Shown here piece by piece: positions 1 to 9,035 of a stretch of 64,000 nt of DNA (positions within the stretch are counted from its first letter, which is position 1; each line of letters starts with the position of its first letter). The notes beneath the pieces were generated by a model. The model was not told where the DNA came from, searched no databases, and saw nothing but the letters and a program-made list of their open reading frames with translations. Made by a program: the position numbers and the translations under genes. Location of the stretch: the NCBI GenBank assembly GCA_963719165.1, contig CAVRAV010000001.1, positions 372,001 to 436,000 of the forward strand, read 5' to 3'. This stretch comes from JAOUEA01 sp963719165 (GTDB lineage Bacteria > Actinomycetota > UBA4738 > HRBIN12).

Positions 1-867
1 GAGGGTTACGCGTCGCCGAGCGGCTACTATCCTTGCCCCGCGGAGTGGATCGCCCCCGGCGACACCTCGGGTGCGGTGTTCACGAACTGGTCCTCGACCG
101 ACCTCGCGCCCATGAGCGTGGCGGATTCGTTGCGGACCTCCTGCGACACCGTCTATTACCAATTCGGCTACGACTTCTGGAACGGCTGGCGCCGCGAATC
201 GTTCGGCACCAACAACGAGCCGTTCCAGCGGGACCTGGAGCAGTGGGGGTTCGGCACCCCGGCCCCGGTCGACCTCCCGGGATCGCAGGCGGGCGTGATC
301 CCGGACGCGAAGTTCGCGGCCGATCACCCCGACATCTATCCGGACGGCTGGATCCCGGGCGGTGACGTCTTGCTCGCGATCGGATCCGGCGACACGCTCG
401 TGACCCCCTTGCAGATGGCCTCGGCGTACTCCGCGCTCGCCAACGGCGGTCATCTCTGCCGTCCCCACGTGGTCGACAAGATCGTGGACGACCACGGAAG
501 CGTGGTGAAGACCGTCGGCGGTCACTGCGACACGCAGCTTCCCTACACGCCCGCCGAACTCAACTACGTCTCCGGCGCGTTGCAGACCGTCACGACGTCG
601 GGGACCGCGTCCTCGGCGTTCGCGGGGTTCCCGCTGAGCACCTACCCCGTCGCCGGCAAGACCGGCACGGCCGAACGGCCGCCGTTCCAGTCCACCTCGT
701 GGTTCTCGTCGTTCGCGCCCGCGAACGATCCGCGGTACGCGGTCGTGGTGATGGTGGAGCAGGGTGGGTACGGGTCGCAGACGGCCGCGCCGATCGCGCG
801 GCACATCTACGAGCACCTCTTCGGGCTCAACGTCACCGGGAACGTGTACGGGGGGGCGGCGGACTGA
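1..867 (+). CDS. mrdA: Penicillin-binding protein 2, C-terminal part (5' truncated by window edge)
   Basis: Transpeptidase that cross-links peptidoglycan during cell elongation, acting at the outer face of the membrane. The reading frame is open from base 1, so the N-terminal dimerisation region and the SxxK active-site serine lie outside the window. About 288 residues are visible. The segment with SCDTVYYQ contains the SxN-type second motif region (S-C-D), and KTGTAE at 658-675 is the KTG triad of class B PBPs. The stop overlaps the ATG of rodA by one base (TGATG), the standard PBP2-RodA pairing. Family call is secure; the mrdA versus ftsI choice rests on the RodA neighbour. Confidence 0.88.
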   Translation, partial: EGYASPSGYYPCPAEWIAPGDTSGAVFTNWSSTDLAPMSVADSLRTSCDTVYYQFGYDFWNGWRRESFGTNNEPFQRDLEQWGFGTPAPVDLPGSQAGVIPDAKFAADHPDIYPDGWIPGGDVLLAIGSGDTLVTPLQMASAYSALANGGHLCRPHVVDKIVDDHGSVVKTVGGHCDTQLPYTPAELNYVSGALQTVTTSGTASSAFAGFPLSTYPVAGKTGTAERPPFQSTSWFSSFAPANDPRYAVVVMVEQGGYGSQTAAPIARHIYEHLFGLNVTGNVYGGAAD

Positions 868-2021
868 TGGATCTCGTCGCCGGACGCTACACGTCGGAGG
901 AACGCCGTCCGATCCGCCACCTGGACCTGATGCTCGTCCTCGTGACGGCGGCGATCGTCGTCGCGGGCTTCTTCCTCCTGTACTCGGCCACCAAGACCAC
1001 GTTGATCGGAGAGAACCAGGGCCAGTTCGCGCGGGTGCAGAAGCAGATCGTGACGGCGGCCATCGGGCTGGTGCTCATGCTGCTGGTGATGAGCGTCGAC
1101 TACCGCTTCCTGAAGGTGTACGCGGGATTCATCTACGCGGGCATGATCGTGACGTTGGTCCTGGTGCGCATCCCCGGCATCGGGTCCACGGCCATCGGGG
1201 ACGCCTCGGCGGCCCAGCGCTGGTTCTCCTTCGGCGGATTCCAGGTGACGCCCTCGGAGTTCGTGAAGGTCGGCTTGATCGTGATGCTCGCGGCGGTCCT
1301 CTCGGAGCTCCGGTCTCCCATCCCCACCCTGAACGACGTGCTGCGCGTGTGCGCCATCGCCGCCGTTCCGATGGGGCTCGTGTTCCTCCAGCCGGACATC
1401 GGCACCACGATCGTGTTGGTGGCGATCGTGGGCGGGATGCTGGTCGTGGCCGGGACCCGGCCGCGGCAGCTCGCGGCGCTCGCCGTCGCGACGATCGTCG
1501 CCCTCGCCCTCGCGTTCCAGCTCGGCGTGATCAAGGACTATCAGCTCGCCCGCCTCACGGGGTTCCTCGATCCGACGGCCGACACGCAAACGACGAACTA
1601 CAACCGCAATCAGGCGGAGATCGCGGTGGGATCGGGAGGGGTGCTCGGGCGGGGGTACGGCGCCGGCACCCAGACGAACCTGGACTTCGTGCCCGAACAG
1701 CACACCGACTTCATCTTCACGGTGGCGGGGGAGGAGTTCGGGTTCGTGGGCTCCGCGATCTTCCTCGGTTTGTACGCGATCCTGCTCTGGCGGGCGATCC
1801 GCATCGCGTATCTGTCGAAGGATCCGTTCGGGACCTACCTGGCCACGGGCGTCGCCTCGATGTTCGCGATCCAGATGTTCGTGAACGTGGGGATGGTGAT
1901 CGGCATCATGCCGATCACGGGGATCCCGCTGCCGTTCGTCAGCTACGGAGGCTCGCAGATGCTCGCGAACTTCATCGCGATCGGGATCTTGCTGAACGTG
2001 CACATGCGCCGGTTCAAGTGA
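867..2021 (+). CDS. rodA: Rod-shape-determining SEDS glycosyltransferase RodA
   Basis: Integral membrane peptidoglycan polymerase of the SEDS (FtsW/RodA/SpoVE) family, partner of the PBP2 encoded just upstream. The 384-residue product has about ten hydrophobic segments. It shows the family signatures LQPDIGTT, the long loop with YNRNQAEIAVGSGG, and FVPEQHTDFIFTVAGEE, followed by the C-terminal GIPLPFVSYGGSQM motif. The start at 867 overlaps the PBP2 stop, implying translational coupling. Its stop lies 8 bases inside the 3' end of the convergent histidine-kinase gene. Length is normal for RodA/FtsW. RodA rather than FtsW is inferred from context. Confidence 0.9.
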   Translation: MDLVAGRYTSEERRPIRHLDLMLVLVTAAIVVAGFFLLYSATKTTLIGENQGQFARVQKQIVTAAIGLVLMLLVMSVDYRFLKVYAGFIYAGMIVTLVLVRIPGIGSTAIGDASAAQRWFSFGGFQVTPSEFVKVGLIVMLAAVLSELRSPIPTLNDVLRVCAIAAVPMGLVFLQPDIGTTIVLVAIVGGMLVVAGTRPRQLAALAVATIVALALAFQLGVIKDYQLARLTGFLDPTADTQTTNYNRNQAEIAVGSGGVLGRGYGAGTQTNLDFVPEQHTDFIFTVAGEEFGFVGSAIFLGLYAILLWRAIRIAYLSKDPFGTYLATGVASMFAIQMFVNVGMVIGIMPITGIPLPFVSYGGSQMLANFIAIGILLNVHMRRFK

Positions 2022-3279
2022 GCCCGGCCGGGCGCGACACGGTCCACAGGAACGTCGAGCCCTGCGGGCCGGTTGATTCCAGGATCACGTCTCCGTCCAT
2101 GGCCCGGGCGGACATCCGCGCGAGGGTCAATCCGAGCCCCACGCCTTGGTGCACGCGGGTGTTGAGGTCCTCGCCCTGTTCGAGCGGGTCGAACATGCGC
2201 GTGAGGATCTCGGCCCGCACGCCGCCGCCGTGATCCACGACGCGGATCTCCGGCGTCTCGTCGCGTGACGTGATCGCGATGACCACGGGCGCGTGCTCGG
2301 GGGAGAAGGCGAGCGCGTTCTCCACCAGCTCGTCGAGGATGCGCCGCGCGGCGGTCCGGTTCAGGCTCGCCATGGCGGGACCGTTGGGGGCGTCCACGCG
2401 AACGCGTTCGTGCGCCTGTGCGACTTCGCGCGCGACCTGACTCACGTCGGCCCACTCCGTGAGGCCGGCCTCGACCGCGGCCTCGAAGCGCTGAACGAGT
2501 CGCGCCAGGGCCCCGGCTCGCTCCACGAGGGTCTCCAGGAGCGCGGCCCGCTGGTCGACGGGTGCGGTCCCCTTGTTGAGGGTCTGCGCCATGCCGAGGA
2601 TCACCGTGACCGGGGTGCGCAGCTCGTGCCCAAGCCTCGAGATGAGCTCGTGGCGGCGGGCGGCGCGCTCTAACAGCGCCTCCTGCGCGATCTCGAGCTG
2701 GCGGGTGCGGCTGCGCTCGCGGCTCAACGCCTCCGTGAGCTCGTCGATCACGGTGGGCGTGACCTCGGGGGAGATGACGCCGCCGCCCACGGCGGCTTGG
2801 TGAACGGCGTGCAGGATCTCGTCGCCGTCGGAGTCCTTCAGGACGTAGCCGCTCGCCCCTGCAACGAGCATCTCACGCACGGCGCGCTGATCCTCGGATC
2901 CCGTGAGGGCCACGATCCCGATGTGGGGGAATTCCGACTTGAGGCGCCTCGTGGCCTCGATCCCGTCGATGTGCGGCATCCGGACGTCCATCAGCACCAC
3001 GTCGGGCGCGAGCGCGCCCACGAGATCCATCACCTGGTCCCCGTCGCTGCCCTGCCCCACCACGTCCAACTCGTCGGCGTCGAGCAGCATGACGAGCGAT
3101 TCGCGGAACCCGGCGTTGTCATCCACAACCAAGACCCGGACCGACCGCGTGGCCCTGGACAGCGCCAAGGACGGAGCTACGGCCGGAGCCAGGGCCGGGG
3201 CCAATGACGGCACGAAGGACGGCACGGTTGCGTCGATTGCCATAGGTACAGTGTCGGAGTTCAGACCTACCTCGCGCAT
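2014..3279 (-). CDS. Response-regulator receiver / sensor histidine kinase fusion
   Basis: Soluble 421-residue signalling protein with the receiver in front of the kinase. Residues 47-165 form a REC domain with VVDD and the phospho-acceptor Asp98 in LMDVRMP. Residues 185-235 form a HisKA helix pair with His218 in GHELRTP. The C-terminus is a HATPase_c domain (N box ELVENAL, G boxes DHGGGV and GVGLGLTL). There are no transmembrane segments and no DNA-binding domain. The start at 3279 was chosen because AGGGGG lies just upstream; a TTG at 3345 is an alternative. A low-complexity Ala/Pro linker (residues 22-40) precedes REC. The input that phosphorylates Asp98 is unknown. The gene converges on and overlaps rodA. 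Confidence 0.85.
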   Translation of the reverse strand: MREVGLNSDTVPMAIDATVPSFVPSLAPALAPAVAPSLALSRATRSVRVLVVDDNAGFRESLVMLLDADELDVVGQGSDGDQVMDLVGALAPDVVLMDVRMPHIDGIEATRRLKSEFPHIGIVALTGSEDQRAVREMLVAGASGYVLKDSDGDEILHAVHQAAVGGGVISPEVTPTVIDELTEALSRERSRTRQLEIAQEALLERAARRHELISRLGHELRTPVTVILGMAQTLNKGTAPVDQRAALLETLVERAGALARLVQRFEAAVEAGLTEWADVSQVAREVAQAHERVRVDAPNGPAMASLNRTAARRILDELVENALAFSPEHAPVVIAITSRDETPEIRVVDHGGGVRAEILTRMFDPLEQGEDLNTRVHQGVGLGLTLARMSARAMDGDVILESTGPQGSTFLWTVSRPAGLT

Positions 3280-3748
3280 CAGCCCCCTGCGGGGTTCGCT
3301 TCGGGGGACATGGGCTTCCCAACATGCCCCGTAGGGACTAGTCAACCACCCCTGCGCTGCGCGTCAGGCGGCCTAGGCCCGCTCCCGGGCGGTGGCGGGC
3401 GGGTCCCGGCCGGGCGTGGTTCGGCTGTTATGCTCCACCACAGATGTGCCCGCGGGCCACCGAATCGTTCGGCGGTTTCAGCGGGACCTGATACGACGTC
3501 GAGGTGGTGCGCGACCGCCGCCCTGGCGACCGGAACCTACCGGTCGCCGGCGCGGGACGCGAGCGCCGGACAAGGACGATCGGGTGCGCGATCACGCGCG
3601 CGGCCCGGCGCGCGGGGGAGCCTTCCACCGCTGCGCGGGACCGCTCAACGAACCGCACAGCTCACGTGCCGGGGTGCCCCGCGCCCCCGTCGAGCTGCTC
3701 GTCCCTTCCGGCCCGCCACCTCGCGACGAGCGAAGGGAGTAACCCTCT
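3280..3748. other. Divergent intergenic region upstream of rne
   Basis: About 470 bases between the divergent REC-kinase and rne genes with no credible gene. Frames open here have the character of antisense noise. A TATGCT box at about 3428-3433 could be a -10 element for rne, which would leave a leader of roughly 300 bases. Long rne leaders are known to carry autoregulation in other bacteria, but I see no specific structure here. Confidence 0.3.
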
Positions 3749-5927
3749 TTGGAACACGACACCGACGTTGCGACGCCGGCGACACCGTCCGCGGACAGCG
3801 CGCGACGCGGCCGCCGCCGAGCGCGCGGCCGCCTTCAGGCGCGGCGCGCCCACCCCCCGCACGACATCACCCCCCGCGGCGAAGAAGCCCGAACCGAAGC
3901 CCAAGCGAACGCCCCCGGCCCGGCAGAAGCCGGATGCGATTCCCGTGCCGGAGGCGAAACACGAGCCCAGGGCGCAGGCGAGATCCGCGCCGGGGGCGAC
4001 CGAGGACACCCCCACGGAGATCTCCCGGGCGCCTCGTCCACGCCAACCGCGGCGTCGCGCCCCGGAGGCCGCCGCCAAGACCACGCAGACCGTCCCGACG
4101 GAGACACCGGTTCCCGACACCGCCCCGGCCGGGATCGACCGAGGCGCGGCCGCTTCGCAACCGAACGCAGACGGTGCGCCGCGCAAGCGAAGCCGTCGCG
4201 GTGGCCGCGGACGCGGACGCGGATCGGCATCCGGCGCCAGTCGCGCCCAACGCGACGCCGGGGCACCCGAGGACGAGCCGATCGTCGGGGAGACGCCCGA
4301 CACGCAGCGTGACGACGCTCTGCCCGACGAAGCGACGGCCTCGGCCGCCCCCACCGTTCAGGAGGACGCAGAGGGCTCGACCCCGGCGCGCTCGGGGAGC
4401 CGCAGGCGCCGCGGTTCGCGCGGCAGCGGGGTCACCAAGCGACCCGCCGATGCCGTCCCATCCGACGGTGACGGCTCCAAGCGCTCCGGCACAGCGAAGC
4501 CCGCCGAGGCGAAGCCCAAGGGTTCGCGCGCGAAGGCGAAGCCGTTGACCGTCGAGGAACAGGTCGCCTCGGGGGGTCCCACACGCGGCATCCGCAGCAC
4601 CCGAAGCCGCACGGGGCGCGGCACGAGCGGCCGCACGGGTGACCGTCGCCGGCGCCGCGACCCGGTGGCGCTTCCCCCGCGCATCACCGACAAGCTCATG
4701 GTCATCACGGAGCACGGCGATCGCGATCAGATCGCCGTGCTGGAGCAAGGCACGTTGGTCCAGCACTACGTCACGCGCACCGGCGCGACCTCCATGGTGG
4801 GCAACGTCTATCTGGGACGCGTGCAGAACGTCCTTCCCGGCATGGAGGCGGCGTTCGTCGATATCGGCCGGGGACGCAACGGCGTCTTGTACGCGGGCGA
4901 GGTCAACTACACGCCCGAAGACCTCGAGGGCCCGGCGCCGCGCATCGAGCAGGTCTTGAAGGCGGGCCAGGCCGTGGTCGTCCAGGTGACGAAGGATCCG
5001 ATGGGCGGCAAGGGGGCGCGCCTCACGGCGCAGATTTCGCTGCCCGGCCGCTACCTCGTCTTCGCGCCCGAGCAAAGCCTCTCCGGCATCAGCCGCCGGC
5101 TGCCCGATGAGGAGCGCAAGCGGCTGAAGTCGATCATGCGCGCGATCAAGCCCGACGGCGACGGCGTGATCGTCCGCACGGCCGCGGAGGGGGCGCCGGA
5201 GGAGAACCTCACGCACGACCTCCAGCGGCTGGTCCGCCAGTGGGAGGAGATCGGCCGCCGGGCAAAGAAGGTGAAGGCCCCCGAGATGCTCTCCGAGGAG
5301 CCGGAGCTGACGGTGCGGGTGTTCCGCGATCTCTTCACCGACGAGGAGTACCGGGAGCTCGTCACCGATTCCCCGCGCGTCTACGACAAGATCATGGGGT
5401 ACGTCAGGGATGTGGCGCCGGACCTCGAGCCTAAGGTCCGGCTGCATCAGGGCAAGCTCTCGGCGTTCGAGGAGCACCGGATCGTCGAACAGATCCACAA
5501 GGCGCTCGACCGCAAGGTCTGGCTGCCGTCCGGAGGCTACCTGATCATCGAGCGTACGGAAGCCATGACCATCGTCGACGTCAACACGGGCAAGTCGGTC
5601 GGCAAGACGAACCTCGAGGAGACCGTCGTGAACACGAACCTCGAGGCGGCGGCGGAAGTGGCGCGACAGCTCCGGCTGCGGGACATCGGGGGGATCATCG
5701 TCATCGACTTCATCGATATGCTGCTGGAGAAGAACAAGAAGCAGGTCGAGGACATCATGCGCGACGCCCTCGCCATCGACAAGACGCGTTCTCAGGTGTT
5801 CGAGATCGGCCCGCTCGGGCTGTTGCAGGTCACCCGCAAACGGGTGTCCGGCGGCCTGGTGGAATCGTTCTCCGAGACCTGCCCCACCTGCGAGGGCCGG
5901 GGCATCCTGCTCAACTACGAAGCCTGA
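3749..5927 (+). CDS. rne: Ribonuclease E/G (frameshift near the 5' end)
   Basis: Endoribonuclease for mRNA decay and rRNA/tRNA processing. The N-terminal ~280 residues are a disordered Arg/Lys/Pro/Ala-rich extension typical of actinobacterial RNase E/G. They are followed by the S1 RNA-binding domain (GNVYLGRVQNVLPGMEAAFV), the catalytic DNase I-like domain with the Mg-binding VDVNTG near 5577 and IIVIDFIDM, and the zinc-link CPTCEGRG near 5878-5901. The best start is TTG 3749 with AGGGAG nine bases upstream, but that frame must move by one base near 3800-3830 to join the main frame. This is probably an assembly indel in a GC-rich run. rplU and rpmA follow. Confidence 0.88.
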
Positions 5928-5956
5928 GCACGACGACGATCCTGAGAGGACGGCAC

Positions 5957-6403
5957 ATGTACGCGGTGATCAAGACGGGCGGAAAGCAACACAAGGTCTC
6001 GGCCGGCGATGTCATCGAGGTGGAGAAGCTCGTTCACGCGGGCGAGACCATCACGTTCCATCCGATCCTCGTCGTCGACGACGACGGCGCCACGCACGTG
6101 GGAGCCGAGGCCGCCAAGGCCACCGTCACGGCCCAGCCCCTCGGCGAGAAGAAGGGCGAGAAGGTCAAGATCTTCAAGTACCGGCCCAAGACGGGCTACG
6201 CGAAGCGCGGCGGACACCGGCAGCTCGTCACCCTGCTGGAGATCCAGGACGTGGCGATGGGCGGCGCCAAGAAGGCCGCGACGGCCGGCGCGGCCTCCAA
6301 GGCCGAGCCGAAGACGGATCCGAAGGCCAAGACCGAGCCATCCCAGCCCGACGCCGAGCCTGACGTTCTGCCGGAGGGCGAAGCGGCCCAGGCGGTCGAG
6401 TAG
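5957..6403 (+). CDS. rplU: 50S ribosomal protein bL21 with C-terminal tail
   Basis: Large-subunit ribosomal protein that binds 23S rRNA. The N-terminus MYAVIKTGGKQHKVSAGD and the C-terminal core YAKRGGHRQLVTLLEI are diagnostic for bL21. The product is 148 residues, about 45 longer than the usual ~103. The extra part is a charged Ala/Lys/Glu/Pro tail (from about residue 100) likely to be disordered. A GAGAGG ribosome-binding site precedes the ATG. It sits 29 bases after rne and just before rpmA, the conserved rne-rplU-rpmA order. Confidence 0.97.
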   Translation: MYAVIKTGGKQHKVSAGDVIEVEKLVHAGETITFHPILVVDDDGATHVGAEAAKATVTAQPLGEKKGEKVKIFKYRPKTGYAKRGGHRQLVTLLEIQDVAMGGAKKAATAGAASKAEPKTDPKAKTEPSQPDAEPDVLPEGEAAQAVE

Positions 6404-6422
6404 TCCGCGTCGAGGCGTTTGC

Positions 6423-6428
6423 TACCCT
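6423..6428 (+). promoter_or_regulatory. Putative -10 box TACCCT for leaderless rpmA
   Basis: TANNNT hexamer ending nine bases before the rpmA ATG, with no Shine-Dalgarno sequence in between. This fits a transcript starting at or next to the start codon. No clear -35 element. Confidence 0.4.
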
Positions 6429-6437
6429 GGGGGCCTG

Positions 6438-6692
6438 ATGGCACACAAGAAGGGCGGCGGCTCGTCCCGAAACGGCCGCGATTCCAATCCCCAATACCTG
6501 GGCGTGAAGACCTACGGTGGCCAGAGCGTCACCGCGGGTTCCGTCATCGTGCGGCAGCGTGGCACCCGGATCCACCCCGGCGACGGCGTGGGCAAGGGCA
6601 GCGACGACACCCTATTCGCCCTGCGCGATGGCTCCATCAAGTACCACAGCTCACGCGGGCGCAAGATCGCCTCCGTCGTCCCGGCCGGGTAG
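6438..6692 (+). CDS. rpmA: 50S ribosomal protein bL27
   Basis: 84-residue large-subunit protein whose N-terminus reaches the peptidyl-transferase centre. The start MAHKKGGGSSRNGRDSNPQY and the motif GSVIVRQRGTRIHPG are classic bL27. No N-terminal cleavable extension of the Firmicutes type is present. It is too small to stand out among overlapping frames but is certain by sequence and by its position between rplU and obg. Confidence 0.98.
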   Translation: MAHKKGGGSSRNGRDSNPQYLGVKTYGGQSVTAGSVIVRQRGTRIHPGDGVGKGSDDTLFALRDGSIKYHSSRGRKIASVVPAG

Positions 6693-6728
6693 CAGCCGCC
6701 GGCCGACTCGAGCACCCGACCGGCTCAA

Positions 6729-6817
6729 GCGCCGGGCAGACTTAGCGCCCGGCAGACTTAGCGCCCGGCAGACTTAGCGCCCGGCAGACTTAGCGCCCGG
6801 CAGACTTAGCGCCCGGC
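6729..6817. repeat. 16-bp tandem repeat, five units plus a partial sixth
   Basis: Five head-to-tail copies of gcgcccggcagactta run from 6729 to 6808; the first has one C-to-G change. A partial copy continues to about 6817. The array fills the space between the convergent rpmA and the minus-strand gene below. The TTA of the unit ending at 6808 supplies that gene's TAA stop codon, so the last unit overlaps the gene end. Confidence 0.95.
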
Positions 6818-7273
6818 GGCGACCCGCTCGGTGACGGCGTCGGCCCACAGCTGGATCAGGTCCTTCAGGCCCATGCCCATCGACTGCAGGTAGCGCGCGT
6901 TGCCGCGCTGCGCGCGACGCTTGCCGCTGCGCCTGAACGCGTTCACCGCGCTCACTCGCTGCGCGGGCGCGCCGTGCAGGCTCGAGTCGCCCGCCGCCGG
7001 ATACAGGGGAGGGGGTTCGGTGAAGTAGAACGCGGTCTTGCGCAGGTCACCCTCGTGGTCCCACTCCACGAGCATGACGGGCGATCCTCGCAAGCGCCGG
7101 ACGCGGCGGATCGCCGTATACGGGAACGCAATCTCGGTGGGCGGCCGCGCGCCGGCGAAGACCAGGGCCCCCGCGGCGAGCTCGATCTTGCCCTTCACGT
7201 CCTTGTCCACGCTGCCCTTCTCGAGGTGGACCATCCAGACGGTCACGGATACCGGTTCGTCCATGGCAGACAT
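6806..7273 (-). CDS. Hypothetical protein with PH-like N-terminal half
   Basis: 155-residue soluble protein I cannot assign to a characterised family. The first ~90 residues (EPVSVTVWMVHLEKGSV through LVEWDHEGDLRKTAFYF) alternate strands in the manner of a small PH/GRAM-like beta domain that reads the phrase 'level of protein' as AFYF at its end. The C-terminal part is basic (RRSGKRRAQRGNARYL) and helical. Several in-frame ATGs exist (7264, 7273, 7285, 7288); 7273 is a compromise. The gene is divergent from obg and its stop codon lies inside the 16-bp tandem array. High GC third positions in this frame support real coding. Confidence 0.6.
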   Translation of the reverse strand: MSAMDEPVSVTVWMVHLEKGSVDKDVKGKIELAAGALVFAGARPPTEIAFPYTAIRRVRRLRGSPVMLVEWDHEGDLRKTAFYFTEPPPLYPAAGDSSLHGAPAQRVSAVNAFRRSGKRRAQRGNARYLQSMGMGLKDLIQLWADAVTERVAAGR

Positions 7274-7321
7274 GATGCCCGACATCATGACGGACGTTGG
7301 GCCGCCGGCCACCGCACCACC

Positions 7322-7327
7322 TAAGCT
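7322..7327 (+). promoter_or_regulatory. Putative -10 box TAAGCT for leaderless obg
   Basis: TANNNT box ending six bases before the obg ATG. There is no Shine-Dalgarno sequence between box and start. Confidence 0.4.
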
Positions 7328-7333
7328 GGGCCG

Positions 7334-8593
7334 ATGGCCTTCGTCGACGAGTGCACGGTCTACGCGGAGGCGGGCCGAGGCGGCAACGGCTCCGCCCATC
7401 TGCACAGCGAGCCGTACAAGCCGCGCGGCGGCCCCGACGGGGGTTCCGGGGGCGACGGCGGTTCCGTGGTGTTCGAGGTGGGTCCGGGGCTGCGCGACCT
7501 CACCTGGCTCGCCGAGCACCCGCACCAGCGCGCGACGCATGGCGACGGCGGCCGCAGCACCAAGCGGGACGGGGCATCGGGCAAGGACCTCGTCGTGGCG
7601 GTGCCCGACGGCACGGTCGTCTTCGACGAAGACGGCCTGGTCGCTGATCTGGTGGGCCAGGGAGCGCGGGCCGTCGTGGCGCGGGGTGGGCGCGGCGGGC
7701 GCGGGAACGTGGCGTTCGCGGGGCCGCGCAACAGGGTGCCGCGCACGGCCGAGCCGGGCGAGGCGGGCGAGACCAAGACCCTGCGCGTCGAGCTGCGCAC
7801 CGTCGCCGACGTGGGGCTGGTGGGTCTGCCCAACGCGGGGAAGTCCACCCTGCTTGGGCGCCTGAGCGCGGCCCGGCCCAAGGTCGCCGCGTACCCGTTC
7901 ACGACCCTGACGCCGAACCTCGGCGTCGCCGGCGCCGACGCGGACAGGTTCGTGATCGCGGACATCCCCGGCCTCGTGGAGGGCGCGAGCGAGGGCCGGG
8001 GGCTCGGCCACCGGTTCCTGCGACACGTCGTGCGGTGCCGCGCCCTGCTCCGAGTCGTGGACCTCGCCGCAGACGATCCCGCCGCCGACCTGGCCACGCT
8101 CGACGAGGAGCTCGCCGCCTACGATCAGGCGCTGGCCCGCCGACCGTCCCAGGTCGTGGCGACCAAGGCGGACCTCGTCGAGGATCCGGCGTCGGCGGCC
8201 GGCGTTCTGGGAGCCGGCGTCCTGATCGTCTCGGCGATGACGGGCGAGGGCATCGACGAGCTGCTCGCCCGGCTCGGGCTGCTCGCGCATGAGGCGGAGG
8301 CCGCTGCGCCCGATCGTCGGCCGCACGTGGTCTTGCGGCCCGGTCGCCCTCGGTTCACCGTCTCGCGGGACGATGCCGGCCGCTGGCACGTCGCGGGGCG
8401 TGGGGTGGAGCGCTGGGTGATGGAGGCCGACCTGTTCGACGAAACAGATGCCGCCGAGCTGGGCCGTCGCCTGAAGAAGGAGGGCGTCGAGCGCAAGCTC
8501 GCGAGCCTGGGCGCTCGCCACGGCGACGAGGTCGTGATCCACGAGAAGGTCTTCGAGTTCCTCCCCGACGAGGTGCCCGAGGAAGAGCCGTGA
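7334..8593 (+). CDS. obg: Obg/CgtA GTPase
   Basis: 419-residue essential GTPase for 50S ribosome maturation and stress signalling. The N-terminal glycine-rich Obg fold (residues 1-158) contains the repeated GG motifs. The G domain follows with G1 GLPNAGKS at 164-171 and the DIPGLVEGASEGRGLG switch region. The C-terminal ~80 residues (RPHVVLRPGRPRFTVSRDD onward) match the OCT domain found in actinobacterial Obg. The position after rplU-rpmA is the conserved arrangement. The next gene starts on GTG overlapping its TGA. Confidence 0.96.
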   Translation: MAFVDECTVYAEAGRGGNGSAHLHSEPYKPRGGPDGGSGGDGGSVVFEVGPGLRDLTWLAEHPHQRATHGDGGRSTKRDGASGKDLVVAVPDGTVVFDEDGLVADLVGQGARAVVARGGRGGRGNVAFAGPRNRVPRTAEPGEAGETKTLRVELRTVADVGLVGLPNAGKSTLLGRLSAARPKVAAYPFTTLTPNLGVAGADADRFVIADIPGLVEGASEGRGLGHRFLRHVVRCRALLRVVDLAADDPAADLATLDEELAAYDQALARRPSQVVATKADLVEDPASAAGVLGAGVLIVSAMTGEGIDELLARLGLLAHEAEAAAPDRRPHVVLRPGRPRFTVSRDDAGRWHVAGRGVERWVMEADLFDETDAAELGRRLKKEGVERKLASLGARHGDEVVIHEKVFEFLPDEVPEEEP

Positions 8594-9030
8594 CGACGAG
8601 CGATCGACTCCTCGGCGAGGAGGAGGAGGCCTGGATGCTCCTCCACGCAACGTTCGAGCGGGTTCCGGCGGATCGGATCCGGGAGCCCACGTTGACCCCT
8701 GAGGGGTGGTCGCCGAACGACGCGATGTTCCACATAGCGGCCTGGCTGGCGGACTGCGCGCGCGTCCTGGAGCAGATCCGCGCGGGCACCTTCGACCGCG
8801 CCGCGGAGGACGCGCGGGTGATCGCGGACGTCAACCGGGCCTGGTTCGACGTGTCTCGGACCATGGACCCACCGTCGGTCCGGGCCCAGTTGGAAGGCGC
8901 ACGGCTGAAGGCCCGGGAGTGCCTCGCCGCCTTGCCGGAGGTCACCGCGGACGCTCGGGAGTGGTTCGAGGAAAGCGGGCCGATCCACTACCGGGAACAC
9001 GGGAACGGCCTGGAGGCGTGGCTAGGATAG
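8590..9030 (+). CDS. DinB-like four-helix protein
   Basis: 146-residue protein with the helical pattern of the DinB / mycothiol-dependent maleylpyruvate isomerase superfamily. The motif GWSPNDAMFHIAAWLADCARVL corresponds to the family's second helix, where the first metal-ligand His usually lies. Function is unknown; relatives bind a divalent metal and act in thiol-dependent reactions or detoxification. GTG start overlaps the obg stop (GTGA), suggesting translational coupling. It occupies the place where proB often sits in this operon. A paralogue lies at 35337-35819. Confidence 0.6.
   Translation: MTTSDRLLGEEEEAWMLLHATFERVPADRIREPTLTPEGWSPNDAMFHIAAWLADCARVLEQIRAGTFDRAAEDARVIADVNRAWFDVSRTMDPPSVRAQLEGARLKARECLAALPEVTADAREWFEESGPIHYREHGNGLEAWLG
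9023..9028 (+). promoter_or_regulatory. Putative -10 box TAGGAT for nadD
   Basis: TANNNT box inside the last codons of the preceding gene, ending seven bases before the nadD GTG. It would make nadD independently transcribed as a leaderless message. Confidence 0.4.
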
Positions 9031-9035
9031 ACGCC

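Noticed and set aside
3749..3840. Programmed +1 frameshift in rne
   Set aside because: No slippery sequence or stimulating structure is seen, and many other genes here have equivalent one-base errors, so an assembly indel is the simpler explanation.
3867..5498. A 543-codon minus-strand frame
   Set aside because: It mirrors RNase E codons and has no family resemblance.
6729..6817. CRISPR array
   Set aside because: The 16-bp units are directly adjacent with no spacers, and no cas gene is present. No other regularly spaced repeat array was seen in the window.
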